A stretch of 64,000 bases of DNA from Chloroflexota bacterium (lineage in GTDB: Bacteria > Chloroflexota > Dehalococcoidia > UBA2247 > RBG-13-53-26): positions 1-64,000 of the forward strand of contig VGOM01000004.1 of assembly GCA_016875915.1 (NCBI GenBank), in the 5' to 3' direction. The translations under genes and the position numbers were made by a program. This document shows positions 10,584 to 21,371 of the stretch, in pieces. The notes below the pieces were generated by a model, which searched no databases, was not told where the DNA came from, and saw nothing but the letters and a program-made list of their open reading frames with translations. The stretch's first letter is position 1. Each line of letters starts with the position of its first letter.

Positions 10584-11624
10584 TCACAGAATGAGCATGG
10601 CGTCGCCGAAGCTGTAGAACCGGTAGCCCTCCCTGATCGCCTCCTCATAGGCCGTGTCGATCAGCCCCTTCCCGGCGAAGGCGGACACCAGCATCAGCAG
10701 CGTGGAGCGGGGCAGGTGGAAGTTGGTGATCAGGCTGTCCACCAGCCGGAAGCGGTGCCCAGGCAGGATGAACAGGGTCGCCCAGCCCCGGAAGGGCTTC
10801 ACTGCACTATCGCCATCCTCATTCCAGGCCGCCGCCTGCTCCAGCAGCCTGGCCGTGGTTGTCCCGGCGCAGACCGCCCGTCCGCCCCTTGCTCTGGCCG
10901 CGTTGATCCTGGCAGCGGTCTCTTCCGAAAGCTCGCCGTACTCCCGGTGTATCCGGTGGAGATGGGGGTCTTCCTCGGAGAGGGGACGGAACGAGTCCAG
11001 TCCCACGTGCAGAGTGACGAAGGCGGTCTCGATGCCCTGCTGCCTGATCTGCGCCAGCAGCTCCGGAGTGAAGTGCAGCCCCGCCGTCGGCGCAGCCACG
11101 CTGCCCTTCTCCCGCGAGTAGACCGTCTGGTAGCGCTCCGGGTCCCCCTGGTAGCCGTGGACGTATGGCGGCAGAGGGACCTCGCCCAGTTCCTCCAGCA
11201 CCGCCTCGCTGTCCAGCCTGACGATCCGCAGGCCCTCTTCGTCTGGGCCCAGTACCTCCACTGAGGCCGGCGCTCTGTCGGGCCGGCGCTTGTCGATCAG
11301 ATTGACTGTCTCGCCAGCCTTTACCCTTCTTGATGGTTTGACCAGGGCCTCCCACACCCCTGGCTCCGAGCGCCGGAGCAGCAGGATCTCCACCATTCCC
11401 CCGCTCCGGCGTCTTCCCGTCAGCCGGGCCGGAATCACCCTGCTGTCGTTCAGCACTAGCAGGTCGCCCGGCCTCAGGTAGCGGCCCAGTTCGTGGAAGC
11501 GGCGGTTTTCGATGGCCCCGTCTATCCTGTGCAGCACCATCAGCCGTGAGTGGTCCCGGGGCTCGGCCGGGGTCTGGGCGATCAGTTCATGCGGCAGATG
11601 GTAGTCGAAGTCGGCGGTTCTCAT
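10584..11624 (-). CDS. queA: S-adenosylmethionine:tRNA ribosyltransferase-isomerase
   Basis: MRTADFDYHLPHELIAQTPAEPRDHSRL...PTAGLHFTPELL...TNFHLPRSTLLMLVSAFAG; start chosen at the conserved MRTADFDY. Confidence 0.96.
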   Translation of the reverse strand: MRTADFDYHLPHELIAQTPAEPRDHSRLMVLHRIDGAIENRRFHELGRYLRPGDLLVLNDSRVIPARLTGRRRSGGMVEILLLRRSEPGVWEALVKPSRRVKAGETVNLIDKRRPDRAPASVEVLGPDEEGLRIVRLDSEAVLEELGEVPLPPYVHGYQGDPERYQTVYSREKGSVAAPTAGLHFTPELLAQIRQQGIETAFVTLHVGLDSFRPLSEEDPHLHRIHREYGELSEETAARINAARARGGRAVCAGTTTARLLEQAAAWNEDGDSAVKPFRGWATLFILPGHRFRLVDSLITNFHLPRSTLLMLVSAFAGKGLIDTAYEEAIREGYRFYSFGDAMLIL

Positions 11625-11721
11625 ATGGTGCTGTCCCGCGCTTGGCCTGAGCAGAAAGACTAGCACAGGGCGGATCGCTCCGTCCATTGAGGGGCGGCCG
11701 TGCCTCCGCCGGACAAGACAG

Positions 11722-11753
11722 ACAGGGGGTGGCTCCGCCGAGCCACCCCCTGT
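11722..11753 (-). terminator. strong hairpin downstream of fhs
   Basis: 14-bp perfect stem ACAGGGGGTGGCTC/GAGCCACCCCCTGT with a 4-nt loop; followed on the minus strand by a moderately T-rich CTGTCTTGTC. Confidence 0.7.
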
Positions 11754-11780
11754 GGTTCCCTTGTCGTCCGTCGAGCCAGG

Positions 11781-13544
11781 CTAGAAAAGCCCGCTCACCT
11801 TCCCCGTGTTCACGTCCACATCCACCCTCCTGAAAGCGGGATCGGACGAAGTCCCCGGCATCAGGCTGATGGTCCCCGCCATGGGGCAGAGGAACTTCGC
11901 GCCGGAGTAGATCAGGACGTCTCGAATGGGCAGGTTCCAGCCCTTGGGCACGCCCTTCCGGGCGGGATCGTGGGTCAGGCTGAGGTGCGTCTTCACCATC
12001 ATTGTCGAGTATTCATCGTACTTGGCGTCCTTCTCAAACGCCTTGGCCTTCTCCTCGGCCTCGGGGGTCCAGGCCACGCCGTCAGCCCCGTACACCGTCT
12101 TGGCGATCTTGGCTACCCTGTCCCGCAGCTTCATCTCGCTGGGGTAGAGGAACCTGAAGTCGTTCTTGTCCTTGGTGGCTGCTATGACGGCATCGGCCAG
12201 CTCCAGGGCTCCGTCGCCGCCGTTGGCCCAGTGCGACGAGAAGGCGCAGCGTGCCCCGGCCGCCTCGGCTGCCTTGCGGACCAGGTTGATCTCATCCTTG
12301 CTGTCCGTGTGGAAGGAGTTGATGCACACCACCGGGTTGATGCCAGCCGTCTTGATGGTATTGATGTGGTGCAGCAGATTGGGCAGGCCCTTCTCCAGCA
12401 GCTTCAGGTCTTCCTTGGTGTAGGACTCGGGCAGCGGCAGTCCCGCTACCACCTTCGGTCCGCCGCCGTGCATCTTCAGCGCTCGGATGGTGGCCACCAG
12501 CACCGACACCTGCGGTATCAGGCCGCTGAGGCGGCACTTCACGTTCCAGAACTTCTCGAAGCCGATGTCTGCAGCGAAGCCGCTCTCGGTGACCACGTAG
12601 TCGGCCATCTTCAGTGCCAGACGGTCCGCGATGATCGAGTTCTGGCCCACGGCGATGTTGGCGAAGGGGCCGGCATGAACCAGGACCGGCTGGTACTCCA
12701 CCGTGCTGCACAGGGTGGGGTTGATGGCGTTGCGCATGAAGGCCGTCATGGCCCCGCCCACCTCCAGGTCCCCTGTGGTCACCGGGTTGCCCTTCTTGTC
12801 GTAGGCCACTGTGATCTTGTCCATTCTCTCCCGCAGGTCCTTCAGGTCCCTGACTATGGACAGCATGGCCATCAGTTCGGAGCTCACGGCGATGCCGAAC
12901 CTGGACTGCATGGTGTAGCCGTCCATCCGCCCGCCCAGGCCGATGATGATGTTCCGCAGGCTCTGAGCGCAGAAGTCGATGATCCAGCCCATCTCTACCC
13001 TGGTGGGGTCAACGTCCAGGCGGCGCATCCCGGTCAGCCGCTGCAGTTGCTCGTCAGTGTAGTTGCGTTCGTGCTGCATTCTGGAGGTCAAGGCTACCAT
13101 GGCCAGATTGTGGGCGTTCATCAGGTCGTTGATGTCGCCCGTCAGCCCCATGGAGAACTCCGTCATGGGGATCAGCAGGGCGTTGCCGCCGCCGGCCGCC
13201 GTCCCCTTGATGTTCATGGTGGGGCCGCCGGATGGCTGGCGGATGCAGCCCAGCACGCTCTGTTTGCGCTTGCCTAGGCCCTCGACCAGACCCAGCAGAG
13301 AGGTGGTCTTGCCCTCACCCAGTGGGGTGGGCGTGATGGCCGTCACCTCAATGTACTTGCCGTCTGGCTTGCTCTTGAGGCGGTCAATGACCCTGAGGAA
13401 GTCGAGCTTCGCTATCCTCCCATACTGAATGACCTCGTCCTTCTTCAGCCCGAGCGTCTTCTGCCAGTCCTCGGCGCTTGGCATACTCTCTTCCGCCGCC
13501 TGTGCGATCTCCCAGTCCTTCATCTTCGTTGCATCGTACGCCAC
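11781..13544 (-). CDS. fhs: formate--tetrahydrofolate ligase
   Basis: [54 protein letters not shown]. Confidence 0.96.
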   Translation of the reverse strand: MAYDATKMKDWEIAQAAEESMPSAEDWQKTLGLKKDEVIQYGRIAKLDFLRVIDRLKSKPDGKYIEVTAITPTPLGEGKTTSLLGLVEGLGKRKQSVLGCIRQPSGGPTMNIKGTAAGGGNALLIPMTEFSMGLTGDINDLMNAHNLAMVALTSRMQHERNYTDEQLQRLTGMRRLDVDPTRVEMGWIIDFCAQSLRNIIIGLGGRMDGYTMQSRFGIAVSSELMAMLSIVRDLKDLRERMDKITVAYDKKGNPVTTGDLEVGGAMTAFMRNAINPTLCSTVEYQPVLVHAGPFANIAVGQNSIIADRLALKMADYVVTESGFAADIGFEKFWNVKCRLSGLIPQVSVLVATIRALKMHGGGPKVVAGLPLPESYTKEDLKLLEKGLPNLLHHINTIKTAGINPVVCINSFHTDSKDEINLVRKAAEAAGARCAFSSHWANGGDGALELADAVIAATKDKNDFRFLYPSEMKLRDRVAKIAKTVYGADGVAWTPEAEEKAKAFEKDAKYDEYSTMMVKTHLSLTHDPARKGVPKGWNLPIRDVLIYSGAKFLCPMAGTISLMPGTSSDPAFRRVDVDVNTGKVSGLF

Positions 13545-13649
13545 ATAGACCTCCTGATTCTTTCGTTCACCCGAATATCAGCCCCGTTCAGGGCAGTATT
13601 CCACAACCGGCGTCCTGACCTCCGCCTGAGCCGCTCCTTCCCGAACCGC

Positions 13650-14537
13650 CTAGTGCGACTTAGCCTGCATCTCAGCGGCCCGGACCGTGTTCTGCATCAG
13701 CATGGTGATTGTCATCGGGCCTACCCCGCCGGGCACCGGAGTGATGGCCTTGGCCTTTTCCTTGATGGCGTCGAAATCGGTGTCGCCCACCAGCCGGAAC
13801 CCCGCCTTCTTGGTCGGGTCGGAGATCCGGTTCACTCCCACGTCAATGACCACGGCGCCGTCTTTGACCATGTCCGCTGTGATCGCCTTCGGGCTGCCCA
13901 TGGCGGCGATGACGATGTCCGCCTGGCGGACGATCTCGGCCATGTTCTTTGTCCCGGTGTGGACCATGGTCACCGTGGCGTTGGCCCCCTTCTTCTTCTG
14001 TATCAGGATGGCCAGCACTGGCTTGCCCACGATGTTGCTCCGGCCGCAGACCACCACATGCTTCCCTTCGGGACTGTTGCCGCTGCGCACCAGCAGCTCC
14101 TGGACGCCGTGCGGTGTGCAGGGCATGAAATACGGCTCGCCGATGAGCAGCTTGCCCACGTTCACTGGATGGAATCCGTCAACGTCCTTCTTTGGCTCGA
14201 TCAGGTTGAGCACCTTGTCGGCATCTATGTGCTTCGGCAGCGGGAGCTGCACCAGGATGCCATGGAACTTGGGGTCCTTGTTGAGCTGTTCCACCTTGTG
14301 CAGCAGCTCCTTCTCCGTGGTCTGTTCGGGGAACACTATCGTCTCTGAGTAGATGCCGATCTCCTCCGAGGCCTTGGTCTTGCCCGAGACGTAGGAGACT
14401 GAAGCCGGGTCCTCACCCACCCGCACCATCACCAGCCCCGGGGTGATGCCCTTCTTCTTCAGCTCGGCTACCTTGACCTTCAGTTCCTCGCGGATTTCCT
14501 CGGCTACCTTGGTCCCACTTATCAACTCTGCCGGCAT
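13650..14537 (-). CDS. folD: bifunctional methylenetetrahydrofolate dehydrogenase/cyclohydrolase
   Basis: GILVQLPLPKHID, KDVDGFHPVNVGKL, CTPHGV, VCGRSNIVGKP, TPVPGGVGPMTITML. Confidence 0.97.
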   Translation of the reverse strand: MPAELISGTKVAEEIREELKVKVAELKKKGITPGLVMVRVGEDPASVSYVSGKTKASEEIGIYSETIVFPEQTTEKELLHKVEQLNKDPKFHGILVQLPLPKHIDADKVLNLIEPKKDVDGFHPVNVGKLLIGEPYFMPCTPHGVQELLVRSGNSPEGKHVVVCGRSNIVGKPVLAILIQKKKGANATVTMVHTGTKNMAEIVRQADIVIAAMGSPKAITADMVKDGAVVIDVGVNRISDPTKKAGFRLVGDTDFDAIKEKAKAITPVPGGVGPMTITMLMQNTVRAAEMQAKSH

Positions 14538-14954
14538 TTCTGTTGTCCCTCCTCTTCCGTTTTGTCCGGGATGGCAGTCCTTCGCTGTTCTATCCTATCG
14601 CCTGCAGGGCGCTTGTTCGTCCGGTCTGCTCGCGCAGGCGCCCCGGCGGAGCCCTATCTTGCTTGGAACGGGGGCGTTCCCCGCCTGATGGTCTGAGGTT
14701 GCCGCTGGGTCACGGTAGGGCGCTGGGTTTCTGGGGGACAAAGATCAGTGTCGAGGGCGGAATGTGAGTGCCAGACAAGGTCATTCAGAGGTACTTGCAC
14801 CAACTCACCCCTGGACAACTCCAGATTATATCATCGCCAATTGACGCCCTGCAAATGGTGCCGTCGGCGCTGCCGCGGCAGACGTCGCCACGCCGCCCTC
14901 CGATGGTGGACTGGCCACAGGTCGTGTAGTATCCTTGGGCCGCAAGGGAGGCGT

Positions 14955-15386
14955 ATGAAGAATCCCACGACGCTGCTTCGCATCAGCTACTGGCTCGGGG
15001 CCATTGTCGACGGATTCATGGTCGTTCCGATGCTGTCTCCCAGGGTCGCCGGAATGCTATTCGGCATCGAGGATTTCGATCCTGGCGATGAGTACAGATA
15101 CGCCATGATGATTGGAGCGTCTCTGATGCTTGGTTGGACAACCCTGCTCATTTGGGCCGACCGGAAGCCTCTCGAAAGAAGAGGGGTCCTTCTGATCACG
15201 GTTCTTCCAGTGATCATCGGACTGGCCCTGGCAGGTGTTTTTGCCGTGAAGGTTGGCATGATCGGAGTGGAAAGGATGATCCCTGTATGGGCACTCCAGA
15301 CCATTATTGTCGTGTTGTTCTGCTGCAGCTACCGCTCTGCCACGAGATCCAATGATAAGCTCGCTAGGACCGGGGACAAACCCTAG
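14955..15386 (+). CDS. hypothetical multi-pass membrane protein
   Basis: MKNPTTLLRISYWLGAIVDGFMVVPML...; about four hydrophobic segments. Confidence 0.6.
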   Translation: MKNPTTLLRISYWLGAIVDGFMVVPMLSPRVAGMLFGIEDFDPGDEYRYAMMIGASLMLGWTTLLIWADRKPLERRGVLLITVLPVIIGLALAGVFAVKVGMIGVERMIPVWALQTIIVVLFCCSYRSATRSNDKLARTGDKP

Positions 15387-15433
15387 CCCCGTGTCTCCAG
15401 TGGGAGACAGGATAACAGAACGCCCGGCGGAAC

Positions 15434-16472
15434 CTACCAGGTTGAGGTGTGGTCCTCCGCCAGTCCGAAGGCCTTCTCCACGCTGTGTCTTCTCCCTTCG
15501 GAGTCCGTCAGCGTCCCCGAGTACAGGCCGTAGGGCTGGTCGTAGGCTGACCGCACCAGGCAGAAGTTGACCCGCTCCCGGCGCAGCCCCTGGGGCACCA
15601 GTTGGAGGTCAACCCTGCCGTCCTCCGTCCGGATGGCCCATGGTTGCCTCGTGTCCCTTGGAATCTCGAAGCGGGCCGGTCCCACCAGCGAGATCTGATT
15701 CCCGTGCCAGATGCAGTTCTCATTGAATCGCGCGTCATCCCGGATCACATTGTGCGTCAGGTTGACGCCGAGGATGCCCCCCCGCGGAGTCCATGGTGGC
15801 GAAGGTGGCCCACCTCCAGAAGGTGTGGCGCGGGTAGTACGCCTTGTGGTAGTCCAGCAGGCCCACGCAGCGGTCCGGGGTGAACACCACCCGCTCGCCG
15901 CCCACCTCGAGCACTCCGTTGGCTGGGCAGGCTGACTTGTGGGTGAACATGGGGCGGTTGGCGCTCAGCGGCAGCAGCGCTGACAGCGGCTGCGTCCGGG
16001 CGGGGTCTTCATGCAGCACCAGGCTGCCCGCCACCGCGGGCAGGCCGTGCCTCTCCCCGACCTCGATGTCGAAGCGGTGCACCTGCCTGCCGAGGTGATT
16101 GTGCACCGAGACGCGGTAGCCCCGGGCCTCAAATCGCCCTGAGTGGTCCCACACGTTGGCCGGGGCGCGGAACCTGCCCGGTGGCAGCTTCCACTCGTGC
16201 TCGAAGGCCTTGCCCGTCCGCCGGTCGTACAGATGCAGCCACGAGGTCGCCAGGAAGCCCAGATCCACCACAGCCAGGCTGAGGTACCACTCGTCGTGGA
16301 CCACGGCGATGTGCACCCACTGCTTCAGACGGAAGCGCCGCAGCCCCGGGAGACGGGGGATTCCGCACTCTGCGTCCAGCAGGTTCAGGTCCCGGAACGT
16401 CCGCCCGAAGCGGCCGAACTGTACTTCTCCGTTGATGACTGCCTTCTCGGGTGGTTCCGGCAATACCGTCAT
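15434..16472 (-). pseudogene. DUF2804-like protein, reading frame interrupted by +1 in a G7 tract
   Basis: ORFs 15735..16472 and 15434..15748 fuse into one protein (...FATMDSAGG|ILGVNLTHNVIRDDARFNENCIWHG...) if one base is removed from the C7 run at 15777-15783. Confidence 0.7.
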
Positions 16473-16617
16473 CGCCTGCCCTCGGATGGTGGAATCCCTT
16501 TCGCGTGTGGATGCGCTGAGGCATTATACCATCCGGCCGCTGCCCGGAGGCTGGCCGGAGCCTGACGTGCTGAGGTTGGACAGGCGGGAACCCCTGCCGT
16601 ATAATGCCCTCACTCCA

Positions 16618-17835
16618 ATGTCCTCCGGATTTCGCGCCGTCGTCGATGGCACGGTCACTTCCCCTGCCGGCTTCCTGGCCGGCGCTGTCCACGCTGGCAT
16701 CAAGACCCGGGGTGAGGCCCCCCTGGACCTGGGCATCCTCTATTCCGAGTCCCCCTGTGTGGCGGCCGGAGTCTTCACCACCAACAAGGTGCAGGCCGCT
16801 CCTGTGCTCCTCTCTCAGGAGAGGATAGCCCGGGCAAGCGCCCGTGCCCTGGTGGTCAATGCCGGCTGCGCCAACGCCTGCACTGGAGAGCAGGGGTTGG
16901 CCGATGCCCGGGAGATGGCCGCACTGGCTGCCCGGAAGGTCGGGGTTGTGCCGGGGCAGGTCCTGGTGGCCAGCACCGGCGTCATCGGCGTTCCTCTGCC
17001 CATGGATCGGATCAGGGGGGGCATTCCTCGGATCAGCCTGGCCCGCGATGGCGGACACAGGCTGACGCAGGCCATCATGACCACTGACACCTTCCCCAAG
17101 GAAGTCGCCCTGAGCGTCCGGGTCGGCGGGAAGAGGGTCACCGTTGGCGGCGTGGCCAAGGGGGCTGGCATGATCTACCCCAACATGGCCACCCTGCTCT
17201 CCTTCATCACCACGGACGCCGCCATTGATCCCGGCTTCGCCCGGTTTGTGCTGCGCCGGGCGGTGGGCGATTCCTTCAACATGATTGCCGTTGACGGCGA
17301 TACCAGCACCAACGACATGGTTCTGTTGCTGGCCAACGGGCTGGCCGGCAACCCGCCGCTGCGATATGGCACCACGGACGGCCGGCTCTTTGAAGCGGCT
17401 CTCCGCGAGGTCTGCAGCTTCCTGGCCAAGTGCATTGCCCGGGATGGCGAAGGCGCTACCAGGCTGATCGAGGTTGAGGTCGCCCGCGCTGCCACCAAGG
17501 AGGATGCTCGGCTGGCGGCCCGGGCTGTGGTCAACTCCTCACTGGTCAAGGCCGCGGTGCACGGGGCGGACCCCAACTGGGGGAGGATAGTGGCCGCCGT
17601 GGGTCGGAGTGGCGCCGAGGTGGATCAGTCAAGGATCGGCCTCTACCTTGGGGACCTCTGCCTGCTCAAGGCAGGCTCTCCTGTGGACTTCAGTCACGAG
17701 GAAGCCAGGCGCCTCCTCAGCGGCGGTGAAGTCCGCTTCACCGTTCAGCTTAATCTTGGCCGTAGACGGGCCGTCGCCTGGGGCTGTGACCTGTCACAAG
17801 AGTACGTGGTCATCAACAGCGCCTACGCCACCTGA
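16618..17835 (+). CDS. argJ: bifunctional glutamate N-acetyltransferase/amino-acid acetyltransferase
   Basis: VTSPAGFLAGAVHAGIKTRG, GCANACTGEQG, GVAKGAGMIYPNMATLLSF (autocleavage KGAGM-I-PNMAT), NPNW-like DPNWGRI. Confidence 0.97.
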   Translation: MSSGFRAVVDGTVTSPAGFLAGAVHAGIKTRGEAPLDLGILYSESPCVAAGVFTTNKVQAAPVLLSQERIARASARALVVNAGCANACTGEQGLADAREMAALAARKVGVVPGQVLVASTGVIGVPLPMDRIRGGIPRISLARDGGHRLTQAIMTTDTFPKEVALSVRVGGKRVTVGGVAKGAGMIYPNMATLLSFITTDAAIDPGFARFVLRRAVGDSFNMIAVDGDTSTNDMVLLLANGLAGNPPLRYGTTDGRLFEAALREVCSFLAKCIARDGEGATRLIEVEVARAATKEDARLAARAVVNSSLVKAAVHGADPNWGRIVAAVGRSGAEVDQSRIGLYLGDLCLLKAGSPVDFSHEEARRLLSGGEVRFTVQLNLGRRRAVAWGCDLSQEYVVINSAYAT

Positions 17836-17929
17836 CCCCGTTGGGCTCCCCGCCATCGTCCGGACCGACCCCTCAACAACGTCACGCCCGCCTCTCACCG
17901 ACATGCCAAGGCCCATACCCCTCGATGTC

Positions 17930-17950
17930 ATGCCGCACTTGATGCGGCAT
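17930..17950. repeat. short palindromic (REP-like) element
   Basis: ATGCCGCA-CTTGA-TGCGGCAT, perfect 8-bp stem in the intergenic region between argJ and argB. Confidence 0.5.
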
Positions 17951-18092
17951 CCAGGTGGGGTTGCGGGCTGCCCAACGGCTCAGGCCCCCTCCGGCCTGTC
18001 TCACAGGATAGGTGCTCGGACGCGGCTGTCCGCGCTTGTGGTGCAGGAATCACGATTGATATCGGCCTGCACTTCTGTTATTCTTGTCCACT

Positions 18093-18902
18093 ATGAATGC
18101 GGGGAAGGGAGGCCGGAAGCCCCTGGCCGGCACCATTGTGGTCAAGCTGGGCGGCAGCACCCTGGGCAGTCACGATCCCACCCTCGATGACCTGGTCGAG
18201 CTGCAGAGACGGGGACTGCGGCCCGTCGTCATCCACGGCGGCGCCAACGTGGTCACCGACTGGCTCAAGCGGCTCGGCATCCCCACCAGATTCGTCAAAG
18301 GGCTGAGGGTCACCGATGCCGAGACCCTCAGGGTGGTCATCGCCATCCTGGCCGGACTGGTCAACAAGGAACTGGTGGCGGCCATCGAAGCCGCCGGTGG
18401 CCGGGCCGTGGGCCTCTGTGGCATCGACGGCGGCCTTCTCGAGGCCTCGGTGAAGGACTCCGACATGGGCTATGTGGGTGAGGTATCGAAGGTGAACCCC
18501 GCCCCGCTCCTGGCCCTGCTGGAGGCCGGCTTCATCCCGGTCATCGCCCCCTTGAGCCTGGAGGCCTCCCGCCAGCCGGGCGACAACGGCTACGTGCTCA
18601 ACGTCAACGGCGACACCGCCGCCGGCATGATCGCCGCGGCCTTGCCTGCCGAGAAGCTGATCTTTCTGACTGATGTGGCCGGCATCCTCGGTGCCTCGGG
18701 CGGGTTGATGTCCCACCTGTCCTGTGCCCAGGCCAGGGGACTGCTCGACTCCGGGGTGGCCTCCGGCGGGATGATCCCCAAGATAGAGGCCTGCCTGGCC
18801 GCCATGGACGGCGTCCGCGCCGCCCGTATCATCGACGGCACATCGCCCCACGCCCTGATCCGGGAGGTGGAGGGCAGCATGGTGGGGACCACCATCGGCT
18901 GA
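18093..18902 (+). CDS. argB: acetylglutamate kinase
   Basis: VVKLGGSTLG, VIHGGANVVTDWLKRLGI, GLRVTDAETL, NVNGDTAAGMIAAAL, GGMIPKIEACLAAMDGV. Confidence 0.95.
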   Translation: MNAGKGGRKPLAGTIVVKLGGSTLGSHDPTLDDLVELQRRGLRPVVIHGGANVVTDWLKRLGIPTRFVKGLRVTDAETLRVVIAILAGLVNKELVAAIEAAGGRAVGLCGIDGGLLEASVKDSDMGYVGEVSKVNPAPLLALLEAGFIPVIAPLSLEASRQPGDNGYVLNVNGDTAAGMIAAALPAEKLIFLTDVAGILGASGGLMSHLSCAQARGLLDSGVASGGMIPKIEACLAAMDGVRAARIIDGTSPHALIREVEGSMVGTTIG

Positions 18903-18920
18903 GCACTTGCGGAGTTGGAA

Positions 18921-20114
18921 ATGACTGACTGGCCTGAACTGGAACAGAAGTACTTCATGCGCACCATCAAGCGTCTGCCGCTGACCCTCGTCCGCGGGCG
19001 CGGGGCCAGGGTCTGGGACGACGCCGGCAGGGAGTACCTCGACTTCGTCGGTGGCTGGGCCGTGAACAGCCTGGGCCACTGCCACCCGGCGCTGGTTCAG
19101 GCGCTGGCTGAGCAGGCGGGGACACTGATCCAGGCTTCGAACCAGTTCTATACCGTGCCCCAGATACGCCTGGCGGAGCTCCTGGTGCAGCACAGTTGCT
19201 TCAACAAGGTCTTCTTCTGCAACAGCGGTGCCGAGGCCAACGAGGGCGCGGTGAAGTTGGCCCGCCGCTACGGCAAGCTGCATCTCCAGGGTGCCTTCGA
19301 GGTGATCACCACCTTCAACTCGTTTCACGGCCGGACCCTGGCCATGGTGGCCGCCACCGGACAGAAGAAGTTCCAGGAGCCCTACACGCCTCTGCCCGCC
19401 GGCTTCGTCAACGTGGACTATGACAGCATCGAGGCCATCAGGGCGGCCACCACCGCCCAGACCTGCGCTGTCATGCTGGAGGCCATACAGGCCGAGGGCG
19501 GCATCAATGTCCCCTCGGATGGCTATCTGCGGCAGGTGCGCCAGTGGTGCGATCAGAAAGGGATACTGCTCATACTGGATGAGATCCAGACCGGGCTGGG
19601 CCGGATCGGCACGCTCTTCGGCTATCAACAGTACGGCATTGAGCCGGATGTCATCACCCTGGCCAAGGGACTGGCCAGCGGAGTGCCCATCGGCGTCCTC
19701 TTGGCCCGGAAGAAGGCCGATGTCTTCCAGCCCGGGGAGCATGGCTCCACCTTCGGCGGCAATCCCCTGGCCTGCGCAGCGGCCTATGCCACCCTGAAGT
19801 ATGTCATCGACAACGATATCCCCGGCAATGCCGACAGGGTGGGGCGCTACCTCAGCGCTCGACTGGAGGCCCTGAAGTCGAAGTTTGACTTCATTGTTGA
19901 TGTCCGGGGCCGGGGATTGCTCAGGGCCATAGAGTTCCGCCGGGACATGGCCGACGGTGTGCTCACGGGCTGTCTGGAGAAGGGCCTGCTGGTCAACAGG
20001 GTCAAGCCCAATGTCCTCCGCTTCATCCCCCCGCTGATCATCGGCGAGGCAGAAGTGGATCAGGCCATGGATATCCTGGCCGAGGTCCTTGGCGGCGCGG
20101 CCAGGACGGAGTGA
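18921..20114 (+). CDS. argD: acetylornithine/succinyldiaminopimelate-type aminotransferase
   Basis: FCNSGAEANEGAVKLARRYG, LILDEIQTGLGRIGTLFGYQ, LAKGLASGVPIG (PLP Lys), GSTFGGNPLACAAA. Confidence 0.95.
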   Translation: MTDWPELEQKYFMRTIKRLPLTLVRGRGARVWDDAGREYLDFVGGWAVNSLGHCHPALVQALAEQAGTLIQASNQFYTVPQIRLAELLVQHSCFNKVFFCNSGAEANEGAVKLARRYGKLHLQGAFEVITTFNSFHGRTLAMVAATGQKKFQEPYTPLPAGFVNVDYDSIEAIRAATTAQTCAVMLEAIQAEGGINVPSDGYLRQVRQWCDQKGILLILDEIQTGLGRIGTLFGYQQYGIEPDVITLAKGLASGVPIGVLLARKKADVFQPGEHGSTFGGNPLACAAAYATLKYVIDNDIPGNADRVGRYLSARLEALKSKFDFIVDVRGRGLLRAIEFRRDMADGVLTGCLEKGLLVNRVKPNVLRFIPPLIIGEAEVDQAMDILAEVLGGAARTE

Positions 20115-20138
20115 TAGGCTGATTCGTAGTCTAGAGGT

Positions 20139-21356
20139 GTGAAGGAAATGGCGCAAAGTGTAGTTCTGGCCTACAGCGGTGGACTCGACACCTCTGTGGC
20201 CATCAAGTGGATCAAAGAGAAGTACGGCATGGACGTCATCGCGGTGACCGCCGATGTCGGCGGGGACCGGGACCTGGAGGCCGTCCGGGAGAAGGCCCTC
20301 AAGGTCGGTGCGGTTAAGGCCGTGGTGGTTGACGCCCGGGACGATTTCGTCAGGCACTACGTCTTTCCGTGCCTCCGGGCCGATGCCATCTATCAGGGCG
20401 TCTATCCCCTGGCCACCGCCCTGTCCCGTCCCTTGATCGCCCGGCTGCTGGTGGACGTGGCGGAGAAGGAGGGGGCCACAGCCGTGGCACACGGCTGCAC
20501 CGGGAAGGGCAACGACCAGGTGCGCATCGACGTGGGTGTGGCCGCCCTGGGCCCGCATCTCAAGGTCATCGCCCCCGCCCGCGAATGGGGCATGACCCGC
20601 GAGCAGACCATTGCCTATGCCCAGAGGCATGCCATCCCCATTCCGGTCACCTCGGCCAGCCCCTATTCCATCGACCAGAACCTCTGGGGCCGGAGCATCG
20701 AGTGCGGCGTGCTGGAGGATCCCTGGGCGGAGCCGCCGGAGGACGTCTTCGCCTGGACAGCCTCGGCTCAGGATGCCCCCGACCGTCCTGGCTACGTGGA
20801 GATCGGTTTTGAGCAGGGACTGCCGGCCAGCCTCGACGGACGGGCCCTGGATGGCATCACTCTGATTCAGGAGTTGAACGGTCTGGCCGGACAGCACGGC
20901 GTGGGCCGGATCGACCACATAGAGGACCGGCTGGTGGGCATCAAGTCCCGGGAGATCTACGAGGCTCCGGCGGCGACGGTGCTGTTCACCGCCCATCAGG
21001 CGCTGGAGGCCATGACCCTCTCCAGGGAGCAGTTGAAGTTCAAGCAGAAGGTGGCCGCCGAGTATGCCGACCTGATCTACAATGGACTGTGGTTCAGTTC
21101 GTTTCATCAGGATCTTGCCGCCTACGTGGGCAGCACGCAGCGGTATGTCGCCGGCACGGTGCGACTGAAGCTGCACAAGGGCACCTGCAGGGTGGTGGGC
21201 CGGAAGTCGGCCCACTCCCTCTACCGTCACTCGCTGGCCACCTACGACAAGGGTGACCAGTTCGACCAGGGCGCTTCGGTGGGTTTCATCCACATCTGGG
21301 GGCTGCCGGTCAAGGTCCAGGCCGAGGCCCAGCCCGAGAAGGAATGGAAGCAGTAG
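20139..21356 (+). CDS. argG: argininosuccinate synthase
   Basis: VVLAYSGGLDTSVAIKWIKEKYGMDVIAVTADVG, AHGCTGKGNDQVR, SIDQNLWGRSIECGVLEDP. Confidence 0.97.
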   Translation: MKEMAQSVVLAYSGGLDTSVAIKWIKEKYGMDVIAVTADVGGDRDLEAVREKALKVGAVKAVVVDARDDFVRHYVFPCLRADAIYQGVYPLATALSRPLIARLLVDVAEKEGATAVAHGCTGKGNDQVRIDVGVAALGPHLKVIAPAREWGMTREQTIAYAQRHAIPIPVTSASPYSIDQNLWGRSIECGVLEDPWAEPPEDVFAWTASAQDAPDRPGYVEIGFEQGLPASLDGRALDGITLIQELNGLAGQHGVGRIDHIEDRLVGIKSREIYEAPAATVLFTAHQALEAMTLSREQLKFKQKVAAEYADLIYNGLWFSSFHQDLAAYVGSTQRYVAGTVRLKLHKGTCRVVGRKSAHSLYRHSLATYDKGDQFDQGASVGFIHIWGLPVKVQAEAQPEKEWKQ

Positions 21357-21371
21357 TCTGGAGAGCGACCG

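Noticed and set aside
11700-13277. 525-aa + strand ORF opposite fhs
   Set aside because: Antisense shadow of fhs; no domain.
14538-14954. Long leader upstream of folD considered for a THF or ZTP riboswitch
   Set aside because: I could not match the consensus core elements of either class; a covariance-model search would be needed.
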